Shown: positions 35,090 through 42,719 of the stretch, in pieces
Numbering within the stretch: position 1 is the first letter of the stretch
Layout: every line of letters begins with the position of its first letter
From: Poriferisodalis sp965215815
GTDB lineage: Bacteria; Actinomycetota; Acidimicrobiia; Acidimicrobiales; Poriferisodalaceae
Length of the DNA stretch: 64,000 nt
Assembly: GCF_965215815.1 (NCBI RefSeq)
Contig: NZ_CBDCEO010000012.1
Span: 62,001 to 126,000, forward strand
Reading direction: 5' to 3'
Made by a program: the position numbers and the translations under genes
Notes under the pieces: model-generated
What the model was told of the DNA's origin: nothing
Databases searched by the model: none
Seen by the model: the letters and a program-made list of their open reading frames with translations, nothing else

Positions 35090-37279
35090 TTAGTTCGCTT
35101 CGGAGCAGAAAGCGGTTTCGTCGATATTGCCGACGCAGATTTCGTCGACGCTGCGGAAGCCGTCGGCGATGACGGTTTCGTTGATGTTGGTGATGTCGGT
35201 CGCGACCGGGGTCAACAGCACTGAGGGAATGTCGTTGGTGCCGTTGTTGACTGTGGTGGTGACGTCGGCGGGCTCGTTGCCTTGCCACAGGGTGATCGCG
35301 AGATCAGCTGCTGCGAAGGCTTCGGCCTTGACCGCCTTGTACACGCTCATCAACTGGTCACCGACCAGGATGTTCTGGATGCCACCAACAGTTGCGTCCT
35401 GTCCAGTCACCGGGATGCCGTTGATGCCCTGGGCTTGAAGCGCCGCGATTACGCCACCGGCCATGCCGTCGTTGGCCACGATGGCGGCATCGATGTCGTT
35501 GCCGGCAGCGGTGAGGATCTGCTCGGCGATGGTTTGGGCCTGAACGTTGTCCCAGTCGGGCACTGCCTGACGGGCAACCAGATTCCACGACCCGTTATCG
35601 AAGTGGGGCTGCGCGATGCTCATGTAGCCCTCGGCGAACAATGTGGCGTTGTTGTCGGTTGGGCCACCGTCGAGAATCATGAGGTTGGGGACACCAGCGA
35701 AGCCGGCCAAGGCGGCTTCCATCGCCGCACCCATGGTTGCGCCTACAGCGACGTTGTCGAAGCTGACGTAGTAGTCAGCGCCTGGACCCTCGATCGTAAG
35801 CCGGTCGTAGTCGATCACGTTGACACCCTGGGAGCGGGCATTGTCGATGATCGCCGCGCCCGAACCAGAGTCCAGATTGACCATCAACAGCACCGTCGCG
35901 CCATCAGTGATGGCCTGCTCAGCCTGGGTTTGCATCGTCGACGCGTCGCCCTCGGCATTGAGGATCAGATACTGATCCGATGACAGACCAGCCTCAGCGA
36001 ACGCCTCCTCGAAGAACCGACGATCGTCGTTCTCCCAACGAGCCGACGTCGCCGAGTCCGGCAACAACACCGCAATCTTCCCCTCGCCGGTCGAAGCACT
36101 GCCCGAAAGGGCTGAAGCGCTGCTGATTCCGGCGGCGGCACACACCCCCGCGAGGTCGCCGACGCAGATTTCGTCGACGCTGCGGAAGCCGTCGGCGATG
36201 ACGGTTTCGTTGATGTTGGTGATGTCGGTCGCGACCGGGGTCAACAGCACTGAGGGAATGTCGTTGGTGCCGTTGTTGACTGTGGTGGTGACGTCGGCGG
36301 GCTCGTTGCCTTGCCACAGGGTGATCGCGAGATCAGCTGCTGCGAAGGCTTCGGCCTTGACCGCCTTGTACACGCTCATCAACTGGTCACCGACCAGGAT
36401 GTTCTGGATGCCACCAACAGTTGCGTCCTGTCCAGTCACCGGGATGCCGTTGATGCCCTGGGCTTGAAGCGCCGCGATTACGCCACCGGCCATGCCGTCG
36501 TTGGCCACGATGGCGGCATCGATGTCGTTGCCGGCAGCGGTGAGGATCTGCTCGGCGATGGTTTGGGCCTGAACGTTGTCCCAGTCGGGCACTGCCTGAC
36601 GGGCAACCAGATTCCACGACCCGTTATCGAAGTGGGGCTGCGCGATGCTCATGTAGCCCTCGGCGAACAATGTGGCGTTGTTGTCGGTTGGGCCACCGTC
36701 GAGAATCATGAGGTTGGGGACACCAGCGAAGCCGGCCAAGGCGGCTTCCATCGCCGCACCCATGGTTGCGCCTACAGCGACGTTGTCGAAGCTGACGTAG
36801 TAGTCAGCGCCTGGACCCTCGATCGTAAGCCGGTCGTAGTCGATCACGTTGACACCCTGGGAGCGGGCATTGTCGATGATCGCCGCGCCCGAACCAGAGT
36901 CCAGATTGACCATCAACAGCACCGTCGCGCCATCAGTGATGGCCTGCTCAGCCTGGGTTTGCATCGTCGACGCGTCGCCCTCGGCATTGAGGATCAGATA
37001 CTGATCCGATGACAGACCAGCCTCAGCGAACGCCTCCTCGAAGAACCGACGATCGTCGTTCTCCCAACGAGCCGACGTCGCCGAGTCCGGCAACAACACC
37101 GCAATCTTCCCCTCGCCTTCAGCAGATGGCTGATCGTCGTCCGACTGAGAGGTTGAGCCGTCACCCTCGGCAGTTGTTCGATCGTCTTCCGACTGAGTGG
37201 TTGAGTCGTCGTCACCGCACGCAGCGGCGACGAGGACGAAGGCAAGCAAAATGGCTATCAGGCGCATCGCACGTCTCAT
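35090..37279 (-). CDS. Sugar-binding lipoprotein with two identical periplasmic-binding domains
   Basis: 729 residues. A signal peptide with lipobox LVAAAC is followed by an acidic Ser/Asp/Gln linker (to about 55), then two copies of a 320-residue xylose/ribose-type binding domain (GKIAVLLPDSATSARWENDD to VIADGFRSVDEICVG), joined by a 23-residue linker (DLAGVCAAAGISSASALSGS...). The second copy ends NIDETAFCSEAN. Normal proteins of this family have one domain. The two domains appear identical in every residue and base compared. The ATG at 37279 is preferred because GGGGGGGA precedes it and the signal peptide starts there; the frame to 37426 runs into the regulator gene. It delivers sugar to the permease encoded downstream. 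Confidence 0.9.
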   Translation of the reverse strand: MRRAMRLIAILLAFVLVAAACGDDDSTTQSEDDRTTAEGDGSTSQSDDDQPSAEGEGKIAVLLPDSATSARWENDDRRFFEEAFAEAGLSSDQYLILNAEGDASTMQTQAEQAITDGATVLLMVNLDSGSGAAIIDNARSQGVNVIDYDRLTIEGPGADYYVSFDNVAVGATMGAAMEAALAGFAGVPNLMILDGGPTDNNATLFAEGYMSIAQPHFDNGSWNLVARQAVPDWDNVQAQTIAEQILTAAGNDIDAAIVANDGMAGGVIAALQAQGINGIPVTGQDATVGGIQNILVGDQLMSVYKAVKAEAFAAADLAITLWQGNEPADVTTTVNNGTNDIPSVLLTPVATDITNINETVIADGFRSVDEICVGDLAGVCAAAGISSASALSGSASTGEGKIAVLLPDSATSARWENDDRRFFEEAFAEAGLSSDQYLILNAEGDASTMQTQAEQAITDGATVLLMVNLDSGSGAAIIDNARSQGVNVIDYDRLTIEGPGADYYVSFDNVAVGATMGAAMEAALAGFAGVPNLMILDGGPTDNNATLFAEGYMSIAQPHFDNGSWNLVARQAVPDWDNVQAQTIAEQILTAAGNDIDAAIVANDGMAGGVIAALQAQGINGIPVTGQDATVGGIQNILVGDQLMSVYKAVKAEAFAAADLAITLWQGNEPADVTTTVNNGTNDIPSVLLTPVATDITNINETVIADGFRSVDEICVGNIDETAFCSEAN
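35129..37117. repeat. Two identical 960-bp direct repeats inside the binding-protein gene
   Basis: Positions 35129-36088 and 36158-37117 align with a constant offset of 1029 bases and I find no difference between them. They are separated by 69 unique bases (36089-36157). The sequence flanking each copy differs (gatattgcc against gaggtcgcc; gccggtcgaag against gccttcagc). The identity therefore stops at sharp borders, as after recent duplication or gene conversion. Confidence 0.9.
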
Positions 37280-37394
37280 AAGTCCCCCCCATGAATCGGC
37301 CGGGGACGACATGGTCCGCGGCGCTAGGTTGCCGAAAGTAGGCGCATGGGCGAAAACAAGGCCACAATTCTTCGGCCTGATCGCGGAATAACTT

Positions 37395-38105
37395 CTAAAC
37401 GCTGGGCTCGGAGCCGTCTGGAGCAACGAGTCGGTACCCGGCTCGGGGCTCGGTGAAGATCAACGGCGGGTAACCCGCGCGTTCGAGCTTGGCCCGAAGT
37501 CGGCCCACGTAGACCCGTACGTATTCACGCGATTCCTCGTACCCCGGACCCCAGACCTCCCGCAGAAGCAATCCATACGACATGAGCTTGCCCTCGTTGA
37601 GAGCGAGAACTTGCAGCAGCGAGTACTCCGTCGGCGTCAGCCGGACACGCTCTCCGTCCCGGTAGACGGCCTGCGCGTCCAGATCGATGTGAACGTGACC
37701 GAGCTTGATCTCAACCACGTCGGCAGGCGGATCTGCGGGCCGGCATCGGCGCAGCGTGGCAACCAGCCTGGCAAGCAGTTCATCGACGCCGAAGGGCTTG
37801 GTGAGGTAGTCATCGGCCCCCAAGTTGAGAGCACGAACCTTTTCATGCTCGCGCGTGCGAGCCGACACCACGATGATGCCGACCGGACTCATCTGCCGGA
37901 TTCTGCGGCATATCTCGAACCCATCGCCGCCGGGGAGCATGAGGTCCAGCAACACGACGGCCGGATCGTGGCACACAAACTGAGCCAAAGCGGTGACGGC
38001 GCTGGTGGCAACGTCGACGTCGTATCCCCTGACCAACAAGTTGGACCGAATCAGGTCAACGATATTGGGATCATCCTCCACCACCAGGACCCTGGTCGGC
38101 TTCAT
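37395..38105 (-). CDS. OmpR/KdpE-type response regulator
   Basis: 236 residues. The receiver domain (1-120) has the acidic pair E10/D11/D12 (LVVEDDPNIV), the phospho-acceptor D54 in LLDLMLPGG, and K103 in LTKPFG. The C-terminal winged helix (about 135-230) shows LTPTEYSLLQVLALNEGKLMSYGLLLREVWG and REYVRVYVGRLRAKLE, the OmpR/PhoB form. It overlaps the kinase stop by four bases (ATGA), so it is the cognate partner of the ATPase-kinase fusion. The 115-bp space to the binding-protein gene, with promoter capacity, is the likely target. No other target site is recognisable. Confidence 0.92.
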   Translation of the reverse strand: MKPTRVLVVEDDPNIVDLIRSNLLVRGYDVDVATSAVTALAQFVCHDPAVVLLDLMLPGGDGFEICRRIRQMSPVGIIVVSARTREHEKVRALNLGADDYLTKPFGVDELLARLVATLRRCRPADPPADVVEIKLGHVHIDLDAQAVYRDGERVRLTPTEYSLLQVLALNEGKLMSYGLLLREVWGPGYEESREYVRVYVGRLRAKLERAGYPPLIFTEPRAGYRLVAPDGSEPSV

Positions 38106-40438
38106 GGCTCTTCACCTCGCTCAACCGGAAGTGTGACCGCGATTCGTGAACCATCCGAGACCGAAGCGTCGATTCGACCACCGTGGATTTCGACAAGACC
38201 GCGGACGACACGCAGTCCAAGCCCCCGATGTCGCGACCGCTCGATCACGCGACCGTTCAGATAGTCGAGAGCGTCGCTCGGCAGTCCCCTCCCGTTGTCG
38301 GATACAAGTACCGTGACATTTTCACTCTTGGGCTCTGATGGTGGCGTGAGGTTCACGGATACCTCAGTGCCTTCGTCATTGTGACGAAACGCGTTCGCGA
38401 TCAGGTTGACGAACACTTGCTGCAGCCGGTCGCGGTCGCCCCAGATGGTGAAGGCATCGGGGACTTGAAGCCGCACGTCGTCGCGCGGCGCCGCCAGTGC
38501 GGCCGCGTTCTCGAGGACAGCGACCAGATCACAGTAGTTGCAGTCCAGGCGAAGGATTCCTGACTCCATTGCGGACTCGTCGAACAGCTGGTTGACCAGC
38601 CGTGCCATTCGACGGGCCTCTCGTTCGATGAGGGTGACGAATCGCTGTTTCTCGCGGTCGGGCCAGTCGACGTCGGGTTGCAGGATCGCCGACGCGAACC
38701 CCCTGATGGCGGTGAGGGGCGTTCGAAGCTCGTGGCCGAGGCGGGAGACGAGCTCACGTTCGCGTGTTCGGCTTCGCCGCAGCGCTGCGGATTCTTGCTC
38801 CGCCTCAATCTTCGCGTCGCGTTCGAGCGCAAGCGCAAAGGACTCGGCGGCGCTGTCAATCACAGTGCTTGGTTCAACTGGTGGTGGCTGATGCCATTGA
38901 CACACCAGCGCGCCGCTTCCTCGTGACCACTCGAATCGCGAGCAGTAACTCTGACGCGACGCCTCACCAGCCTCCTCCATGCTCTTCAAAGAGAGCTCCA
39001 TCATCTGGCCTGGGTCGATGCCAGTGGATGTGGAATGAACGCTCCAGTCTTCGCCGTCGACACGCACAAGAAGCGCCGACTGTTGGCATGCAGTCGCGTC
39101 GCAGACTGCGTCGAGCGCAGCTCCCATCCCTTGGTGGAGAAGCTCCGGACCCGCCAATTTCGCGAGAACACCGCTGAGCCCTTCAAGGGCTCGATTCTGC
39201 TCCTCGAGCGACCCAACCAGACGACCTCGCTCGATCACAGCGCCCGCCATTGACGAGAAAAGCTCGAGCAACCGGATCTGATCCGGCTGCAGGTAGGCGA
39301 TCGTGTCCGTGAAGCCCGCGACTACTGCTAGCGCCCCGTCGGCCCCCACGATCGGAGCAGCCCACGCGCCAATGAAGCCCGCCTCGGTCGCGGCCTCCGC
39401 CAGGGGATCGCCATGCCGAGAGCGCAGGTCGGGGACAATCACGAGTGACGGAGTCCTGGCCGCCTCCGCCACGAAGACCGACGGGTCGCCGAGCGCCACC
39501 GACTCGAGCTGATCTGTTAGATGCTCAGGGAGATTGAGTGACGCGGACCGACGCAGCAGCGAGCCCGTTGGGAGGTCCTCGACCAGGCTGATGACCAGGC
39601 GGTCCACCGCCAGAGCCCCCGACAAAGACGACACCGTGAGTGGAATCACCGACGCCTCGTCTGCCTTGGAGAGCTGTTCGGCCAAGCTGTGCAGTCTCCG
39701 CAGCTGTTTGCCCGCCGTTGAATCAGCGTCGGCGCCCGTTATCAAGGCCACGACATCGTCGGGGTGCGTCTCGGCACGATAGATATCGGCTGTGATCCGC
39801 CCATGGCGAAGAACAGCGATCCGGTCGGCGACATCAAAGACCTCATCGAGCTGATGCGAAATCAGCACGATTGCGACGCCACTGGCCTGAAGCGTGCGAA
39901 CGACATCGAGAACCGTGCGCCTCTCGGCAATGCCCAGGGCCGCGGTCGGCTCGTCGAGAATGAGGACCCGAGGCTTGTCGAGGGTCGAGCGAGCAATCGC
40001 GACCAGTTGCCGTTGGCCACCCGAAAGAAGATCGATCGACCTGTCTAGCTTCGGGACAACAACCTTCAAGTCACGAAAGGTGGCTTCCGCCCGGGAATGC
40101 ATCGCCGCCTGCCGGAGACCGCCGTGGCCCCCCAACTCGCGACCTAGAAAGAGGTTCGCAGTTACATCCAGGTTCTCGCAGAGCGCGAGATCCTGCCAGA
40201 CGACCGAAATACCACTCGCTATCGCATCGCGAGGGCTCCCACCGAGTTCGACGCCGTCGACGGCGATCATTCCAGCGTCAGCGGCAACCGCCCGGGCTAT
40301 ACAGCGAACGAGAGTCGATTTACCAGCTCCGTTCTCGCCGACGACTGCGACGATCTCACCTGCGCTTGCCGTGAGCGAGACATCCGAGAGCGCCTTGATC
40401 GACCCGTAGCGCTTCGACACCCCTTTGACCGTCAGCAT
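38102..40438 (-). CDS. ABC-ATPase / GAF / histidine-kinase fusion protein
   Basis: 778 residues. Residues 1-235 are a complete sugar-type ABC ATPase: Walker A with K40 (GENGAGKST), signature LSGGQRQ at 138-144, Walker B D162-E163 (ILDEPTAA), H-loop H194. About 260-415 and 430-550 are two GAF-like domains. A coiled linker leads to a HisKA domain with phospho-acceptor H569 (RLGHELRTPLTAIRGFAS) and a HATPase_c domain with N-box NLIANAFRHN, G1 DNGRGLP and G2 HRGLGLRVV. No signal peptide or membrane helix exists, so it is cytoplasmic unless docked on the permease. It is the first gene of the sugar-transporter operon, overlapping the response regulator by ATGA. The joining of transporter ATPase and kinase suggests transport-coupled signalling, which is inference. 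Confidence 0.93.
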   Translation of the reverse strand: MLTVKGVSKRYGSIKALSDVSLTASAGEIVAVVGENGAGKSTLVRCIARAVAADAGMIAVDGVELGGSPRDAIASGISVVWQDLALCENLDVTANLFLGRELGGHGGLRQAAMHSRAEATFRDLKVVVPKLDRSIDLLSGGQRQLVAIARSTLDKPRVLILDEPTAALGIAERRTVLDVVRTLQASGVAIVLISHQLDEVFDVADRIAVLRHGRITADIYRAETHPDDVVALITGADADSTAGKQLRRLHSLAEQLSKADEASVIPLTVSSLSGALAVDRLVISLVEDLPTGSLLRRSASLNLPEHLTDQLESVALGDPSVFVAEAARTPSLVIVPDLRSRHGDPLAEAATEAGFIGAWAAPIVGADGALAVVAGFTDTIAYLQPDQIRLLELFSSMAGAVIERGRLVGSLEEQNRALEGLSGVLAKLAGPELLHQGMGAALDAVCDATACQQSALLVRVDGEDWSVHSTSTGIDPGQMMELSLKSMEEAGEASRQSYCSRFEWSRGSGALVCQWHQPPPVEPSTVIDSAAESFALALERDAKIEAEQESAALRRSRTRERELVSRLGHELRTPLTAIRGFASAILQPDVDWPDREKQRFVTLIEREARRMARLVNQLFDESAMESGILRLDCNYCDLVAVLENAAALAAPRDDVRLQVPDAFTIWGDRDRLQQVFVNLIANAFRHNDEGTEVSVNLTPPSEPKSENVTVLVSDNGRGLPSDALDYLNGRVIERSRHRGLGLRVVRGLVEIHGGRIDASVSDGSRIAVTLPVERGEEP

Positions 40439-40774
40439 GCGATCGATCGTACCGCTGGCTCAGCATCGGATCTAGTGAGATGTCCACATCGCCAACGGGC
40501 CCACGCGACCAGTCAGTGCCGGGCGGTAGCGGCACCGATACCACCAGCTTCGGCATCCCGCCGTGCGAGCCACCGATCGACCCCTCGCACAACTGCAGGA
40601 CGCAAACGCCTCGGTCGTTCCCCACTGTGGTGTTCGAATTTCATTCGCGAATCGCCCGGCAAAACTTGGACCTCGTTGTCGAGCTGACGCCTCACATTGG
40701 TCCAGTGTCGACGGTCCTGTGTGCTGCACCATCGAGCACCGAGATCCCCGCCGCCGGAACACAGAGGGAACGCG
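40439..40774. other. 336-bp intergenic region upstream of the kinase-transporter operon
   Basis: It lies between the carbonic anhydrase stop and the kinase ATG, both on the minus strand. It should contain the promoter of the kinase-transporter operon. A cgatcgatcg palindrome (40440-40449) lies just before the kinase start, with no ribosome-binding site. Short open frames on both strands show no family resemblance. I see no RNA gene here. Confidence 0.5.
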
Positions 40775-41320
40775 TCAGGCTCCCGCTTGTACCTCGTTGA
40801 GCAGGCCGGTTTCGACGTCGTAGATGAAGCCGCGGATCACCGTGTCGTTCTCGATGAAGGGCGAGGCTCGCAGCGCTGCGATGGCGATGTGCACGTCTTC
40901 GACGGGGTCGGCGAATGCACCGATCGGCCAATGTGGTCGGACCCCGGTTCGCTCACCGAGCATTTCCTCGAAGGACGTCTCGTCGAGACCGCACATGCCG
41001 CACTCGGAGTGATGGATGACCAGGATCTCGCGGGTGCAGAGCAACTGCTGAGAGATGCACAGCGAGCGGATCACGTCGTCGGTGACGACGCCTCCCGCGT
41101 TTCGCACGATGTGCGCTTCGCCGACGCTCAGGCCCAGCGCAGCCAAGGGATCGATGCGAGCATCCATGCAGGTGACGATCGCCACGTGCCGGCTGGGTTC
41201 GCGTGCCATCCCAGGCGTCTTGACGATGTCGGCGACGCGCCGATTGCGTTCGACCAAGTCGTCGGCCGTCGAGTGGAAGTCCGACACCCTCGGCTCGTCG
41301 TCTGCTTCTCGCTGATTCAT
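40775..41320 (-). CDS. Beta-class carbonic anhydrase
   Basis: 181 residues, a compact beta-type enzyme that interconverts CO2 and bicarbonate. Zinc ligands are C51 (VTCMDARIDP, with D53), H104 and C107 (VIHHSECGMC). IVRNAGGVVTDDVIRSLCISQQLL is the conserved segment between them. The short length, C-terminal SPFIENDTVIRGFIYDVETGLLNEV and GSVGEAHIVRNAG-like region match the small actinobacterial clade (Rv1284-like). It ends 336 bp before the kinase operon and is probably monocistronic. Confidence 0.92.
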   Translation of the reverse strand: MNQREADDEPRVSDFHSTADDLVERNRRVADIVKTPGMAREPSRHVAIVTCMDARIDPLAALGLSVGEAHIVRNAGGVVTDDVIRSLCISQQLLCTREILVIHHSECGMCGLDETSFEEMLGERTGVRPHWPIGAFADPVEDVHIAIAALRASPFIENDTVIRGFIYDVETGLLNEVQAGA

Positions 41321-41416
41321 CCGATGTCCTCGTCATTGCTATCGACGCGTGGAATATCAAACGTGCAGCGCTGTGCTGACCAACTCAGCAGCCGAAGTGA
41401 TTCGGCAGACCAGTAG

Positions 41417-41490
41417 TACGCCCCCTGGGACTTGAACCCAGAACCTGCGGATTAAGAGTCCGTTGCTCTGCCAAATTGAGCTAGAGGCGC
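41417..41490 (-). tRNA. tRNA-Lys (anticodon CTT)
   Basis: Cloverleaf on the minus strand: acceptor GCGCCTC with GGGGCGT, D-arm GCTC/GAGC, anticodon loop CTCTTAA giving CTT, T-arm CTGGG-TTCAAGT-CCCAG, discriminator A. No CCA is encoded. A partial copy of its 3' half is found at 30564-30602. Confidence 0.95.
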
Positions 41491-41534
41491 GAGATGCCCC
41501 GCAAGGCTAACGACACCCTCCGAGCGAGGGTGCG

Positions 41535-41609
41535 GCGGATCGAGGGGAATCGAACCCCCGGCCTCCAGTGCCACAAACTGGCGCTCTAACCAACTGAGCT
41601 ACGACCCGC
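41535..41609 (-). tRNA. tRNA-His (anticodon GTG)
   Basis: Minus strand. Acceptor CGGGTCG with CGATCCG plus the extra G-1 opposite C73 that is specific to tRNA-His, anticodon loop TTGTGGC giving GTG, T-loop TTCGATT. It lies 44 bp upstream of tRNA-Lys in the same orientation, so the two may be one transcript. Confidence 0.95.
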
Positions 41610-41716
41610 ACGAGGTGGTCAAGGATGCCACGGGCGGCACTGCCTCGCTACCGGATTTCGTGGCGACTCTGCGGTGAGCTCTTACAGGCGCGAGCCCGAC
41701 GGCGTACCGTAGGAGC

Positions 41717-42712
41717 GTGAGCGCACAGACCGTCGTGGCTCGGAAGCCGCCAGTCGAGTACATCCCTCGGATCACGGCCCAGTACATCGGACTGGGATAC
41801 GGCGAGTACCGCTGGCTTCATAGCGAGACACCGCCGCCGTGGGCACCGCTGACCAAGCCGATCTCGGAATGCCGCGTGGGCCTCATCGCGACGGGTGGCG
41901 TCTATTCCGTCGGCCAGACGGCGTTCCACTTTCGCGACGACACGACGTACCGGGCAATTCCCACTGACATCGACCCCGCTCAGCTGCGCGCCACGCACTT
42001 CGCCTACGACTTGACCGATGCCCGCTCGGACATCAATTGCGTGTTCCCGATCGATGGCTTGCGTGCCTTGCGAGACAGCGGCGAGATCGGCGAGCTGGGT
42101 CCCAACGCCTACACCCTCATGGGCGGCATCTACAGCACCCGCAAGGTCCGCACCGAGCTCATCCCTGAACTGACGAAGCGCTGCGTGGCCGACGAACTGG
42201 ACGCGGTGCTGCTTGTTCCGGTCTGACCGGTCTGCCATCAGACCGTGGGTCTGATCGCACGGGCCATCGAGGCCGAGGGGATCCCGACGCTGTCAGTGAC
42301 GAGCGCACGTGACATCACCAGGGCGGCCTGGCCGCCTCGCGCCGCCTACCTGGACTACCCGCTCGGTCACACGTCTGGCCGGCCCAACGAGCCGGAGCTC
42401 AACCTGGCGATCCTTCGGGACGCGTTCGCTGCTGTTGAGAACCTGCGTGTGCCGGGGTCGATGGCGCATCTGCGCTACCGCTGGTCGGAGTCAGACCGCT
42501 GGAAGGACAAGGTGTTCGCGCCCTCCGCCGAGGCTGCTGATGTGCCCGAGTCCGCTGTGCCGACGGGCGGTGAGTCCGCATCTGGGACCTACGACGACGA
42601 TCGGGTCCAGCGTCATCCGACGCCGCAGTATCAGACCGAGCAGGACGCAGAAGCCGCCCGCGCCAGCCACGACGGCGAAGATTGCCTCGTCTGCGCGGGC
42701 ATCGACTACTGA
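41717..42712 (+). CDS. Probable selenoprotein: GrdB/PrdB-like reductase subunit B with in-frame TGA
   Basis: Read through the TGA at 42224-42226 the frame gives 331 residues with selenocysteine at position 170 in VPV-U-PVCHQTVGLIARAIEAEGIPTLSVTSA. This is a UxxC redox motif at the place where glycine/betaine/proline-reductase selenoprotein B relatives carry Sec or Cys. Stopping at TGA would yield 169 residues and an orphan downstream frame starting at GTG 42245, both parts of one family protein. N-terminal family words are YIPRITAQYIGLGYGEYRWLH and GLIATGGVY; the C-terminus has another DCLVC pair. A SECIS-like hairpin follows the TGA. The role is probably thiol/selenol redox; the natural substrate is unknown. 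SelA, SelB, SelD and tRNA-Sec are not in this window. Confidence 0.85.
42224..42255 (+). promoter_or_regulatory. TGA codon and bacterial SECIS element
   Basis: After the TGA come ten bases, then a perfect 8-bp stem ATCAGACC (42237-42244), the loop GTG (42245-42247) and GGTCTGAT (42248-42255). The apical loop begins 18 bases after TGA and has G first, both within what is known of bacterial SECIS elements that recruit SelB. An alternative 7-bp hairpin, CGGTCTG with CAGACCG (42228-42245), overlaps and excludes it. Confidence 0.75.
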
Positions 42713-42719
42713 CCCGCCT

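Noticed and set aside
35282..37012. Two identical 233-residue plus-strand frames
   Set aside because: They are antisense shadows of the two identical binding domains.
40356..40625. 89-residue minus-strand frame before the kinase (MPKLVVSVPLPPGTDW)
   Set aside because: The middle looks protein-like but matches no family I know, and the frame runs into the kinase gene; kept only as unexplained sequence.
40480..40800. Plus-strand frame of 106 residues upstream of the kinase
   Set aside because: Composition is random-like, it overlaps the carbonic anhydrase end, and no ribosome-binding site is present.
41717..42226. Treating the TGA as a plain nonsense mutation
   Set aside because: The TGA lies exactly at a redox Cys/Sec position of a known selenoprotein family and is followed by a proper SECIS-type hairpin; random nonsense would not have this.
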